This document shows positions 63,598-64,000 of a DNA stretch of 64,000 bases, in pieces (position 1 is the first letter of the stretch; each line of letters starts with the position of its first letter). The translations under genes and the position numbers were made by a program. The notes beneath the pieces were generated by a model. That model saw only the letters and a program-made list of their open reading frames with translations, did no database searches and was not told the DNA's origin. This stretch comes from Archangium violaceum (GTDB lineage: Bacteria > Myxococcota > Myxococcia > Myxococcales > Myxococcaceae), in contig NZ_CP069338.1 of NCBI RefSeq assembly GCF_016859125.1, forward strand, positions 6,945,501-7,009,500, in the 5' to 3' direction.

Positions 63598-63714
63598 TCA
63601 AACAGCCCTGCATTCAGGACAGCGAAGCCCGGGAAGGCCACCCCACTTGTGCCTGGCGCTGAGATTGCCAGTGTACTTCGATTCTCTTGGCGCTCGCAGC
63701 TCGTAGAGCCTCAT
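63598..63714 (-). pseudogene. Truncated double-CXXCG (SitI-like) immunity gene remnant
   Basis: 38 codons: MRLYELRAPRESKYTGNLSA, then HKWGGLPGLRCPECRAV and a TGA. This matches the start of SitI6-type double-CXXCG immunity proteins, from which the first CPxCG is recognisable (here CPECR). The TGA sits where those proteins often continue with an aromatic residue, and the second CXXCG half is missing. AGGAGG is 12 bases upstream. The ATG overlaps the stop of the toxin-like fragment (TGATG). Family assignment is from memory of motifs, not a search. Confidence 0.5.
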
Positions 63715-63812
63715 CACTTCACTCTTCCTCCTCGATGGTACGGCACGATGGGTCCCGTCAGCTCGAAGCGGAAAATGAGCTCCCCTGCGTGGCGGTAGAT
63801 TTCCTCGGGTGA
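63714..63812 (-). pseudogene. C-terminal remnant of a SitA6-like toxin
   Basis: An open frame ending SPEEIYRHAGELIFRFELTG, then PIVPYHRGGRVK and TGA. It resembles the C-terminus of DUF2380/SitA6-type myxobacterial polymorphic toxins. Only about 32 residues remain; the lipoprotein and central parts are gone. The TGA shares its last base with the ATG of the SitI-like fragment, the expected toxin-then-immunity order. Confidence 0.45.
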
Positions 63813-63841
63813 TGCACTGCAACCCGCGCGTCCGTGTTGTG

Positions 63842-64000
63842 TCAACCGCGGGCGGCGAGCACCTCGCGTGTCACCGCCAGCAGTGCGCGCGCGTTGAAGG
63901 GTTTCTCCACCCGGCGGTTGGGTACCCGCTCCAGGAAGGTCTTCGCCTGTGGTGTGAAGGCTCCTCCCGTGAGGAAGATGATCCGGCCAATCAGATCCGG
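63842..64000 (-). CDS. Receiver-domain protein, C-terminal end only
   Basis: Last 52 codons of a gene entering from the right edge. RIIFLTGGAFTPQAKTFLER and RVEKPFNARALLAV are the beta4/alpha4 and beta5 (Lys-Pro) parts of a receiver, as found at the C-terminus of many myxobacterial hybrid histidine kinases. The rest of the gene, and so its full domain layout, is outside the window. Confidence 0.8.
   Translation of the reverse strand, partial: PDLIGRIIFLTGGAFTPQAKTFLERVPNRRVEKPFNARALLAVTREVLAARG

Overview
The window looks like chromosome from a myxobacterium, most likely of the Cystobacter/Archangium/Melittangium/Stigmatella group (inference). It is very GC-rich and densely coded on both strands. 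It carries many two-component, chemosensory, Ser/Thr-kinase and adenylate-cyclase proteins, a DUF1552/DUF1592 pair, Tat and lipoprotein exports, and remnants that resemble a myxobacterial Sit toxin/immunity pair. I see no rRNA, tRNA, CRISPR array, insertion sequence, phage module or replication origin.

Layout. 1-2035: DUF1592/DUF1552 pair. 2578-10845: seven-gene chemosensory operon (CheW, CheR-TPR, CheW, CHASE3 receptor, CheA-REC, CheB, REC-REC) with overlapping start/stop codons; its content is Wsp-like but the output protein has no GGDEF domain. 10864-20937: mixed genes including a zinc-ribbon M50-like membrane protease, a DUF2383 ferritin-like protein, a Tat-exported epimerase, and a radical SAM/SPASM plus M19 peptidase pair divergent from a small zinc-ribbon lipoprotein. 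21321-24155: YgiQ and small proteins. 24191-34384: a three-gene signalling operon with a REC-GAF hybrid kinase, a 2321-residue soluble kinase holding thirteen 92-residue HAMP-type repeats (Nik1-like), and a CheR. 34609-45412: regulators, a SET-domain protein with a basic tail, an S9 peptidase, cysE-cysK, and a sigma-factor cluster. 45437-55468: a redoxin, a discoidin/lyase lipoprotein, a citrate synthase homologue, an S46 peptidase, two tandem ChaN/TraB-like lipoproteins and an M18 aminopeptidase. 55482-61527: a cyclic-nucleotide locus. 61551-64000: an AbrB-family membrane protein, an alpha/beta hydrolase, decayed Sit-like remnants and the C-terminal end of a receiver protein.

How the genes may work together. 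Three signalling systems stand out. The chemosensory operon is complete (receptor, couplers, adaptation enzymes, kinase, output). The poly-HAMP kinase is sandwiched between another hybrid kinase and a CheR, which suggests a shared phosphorelay. At 55482-61527 a Ser/Thr-kinase/receiver/cyclase fusion, an FHA/GAF/cyclase and a TPR protein with two cyclic-nucleotide domains are consecutive, with a Crp/Fnr regulator divergent from them, which suggests a phosphorylation-to-cAMP pathway with its own receptor proteins.

The best candidates for undescribed biology are the radical SAM / M19 peptidase / small YGMP-motif lipoprotein cluster (13993-17524) and the kinase-cyclase-CNB cluster. Family names rest on motifs read by eye; no database search was possible.
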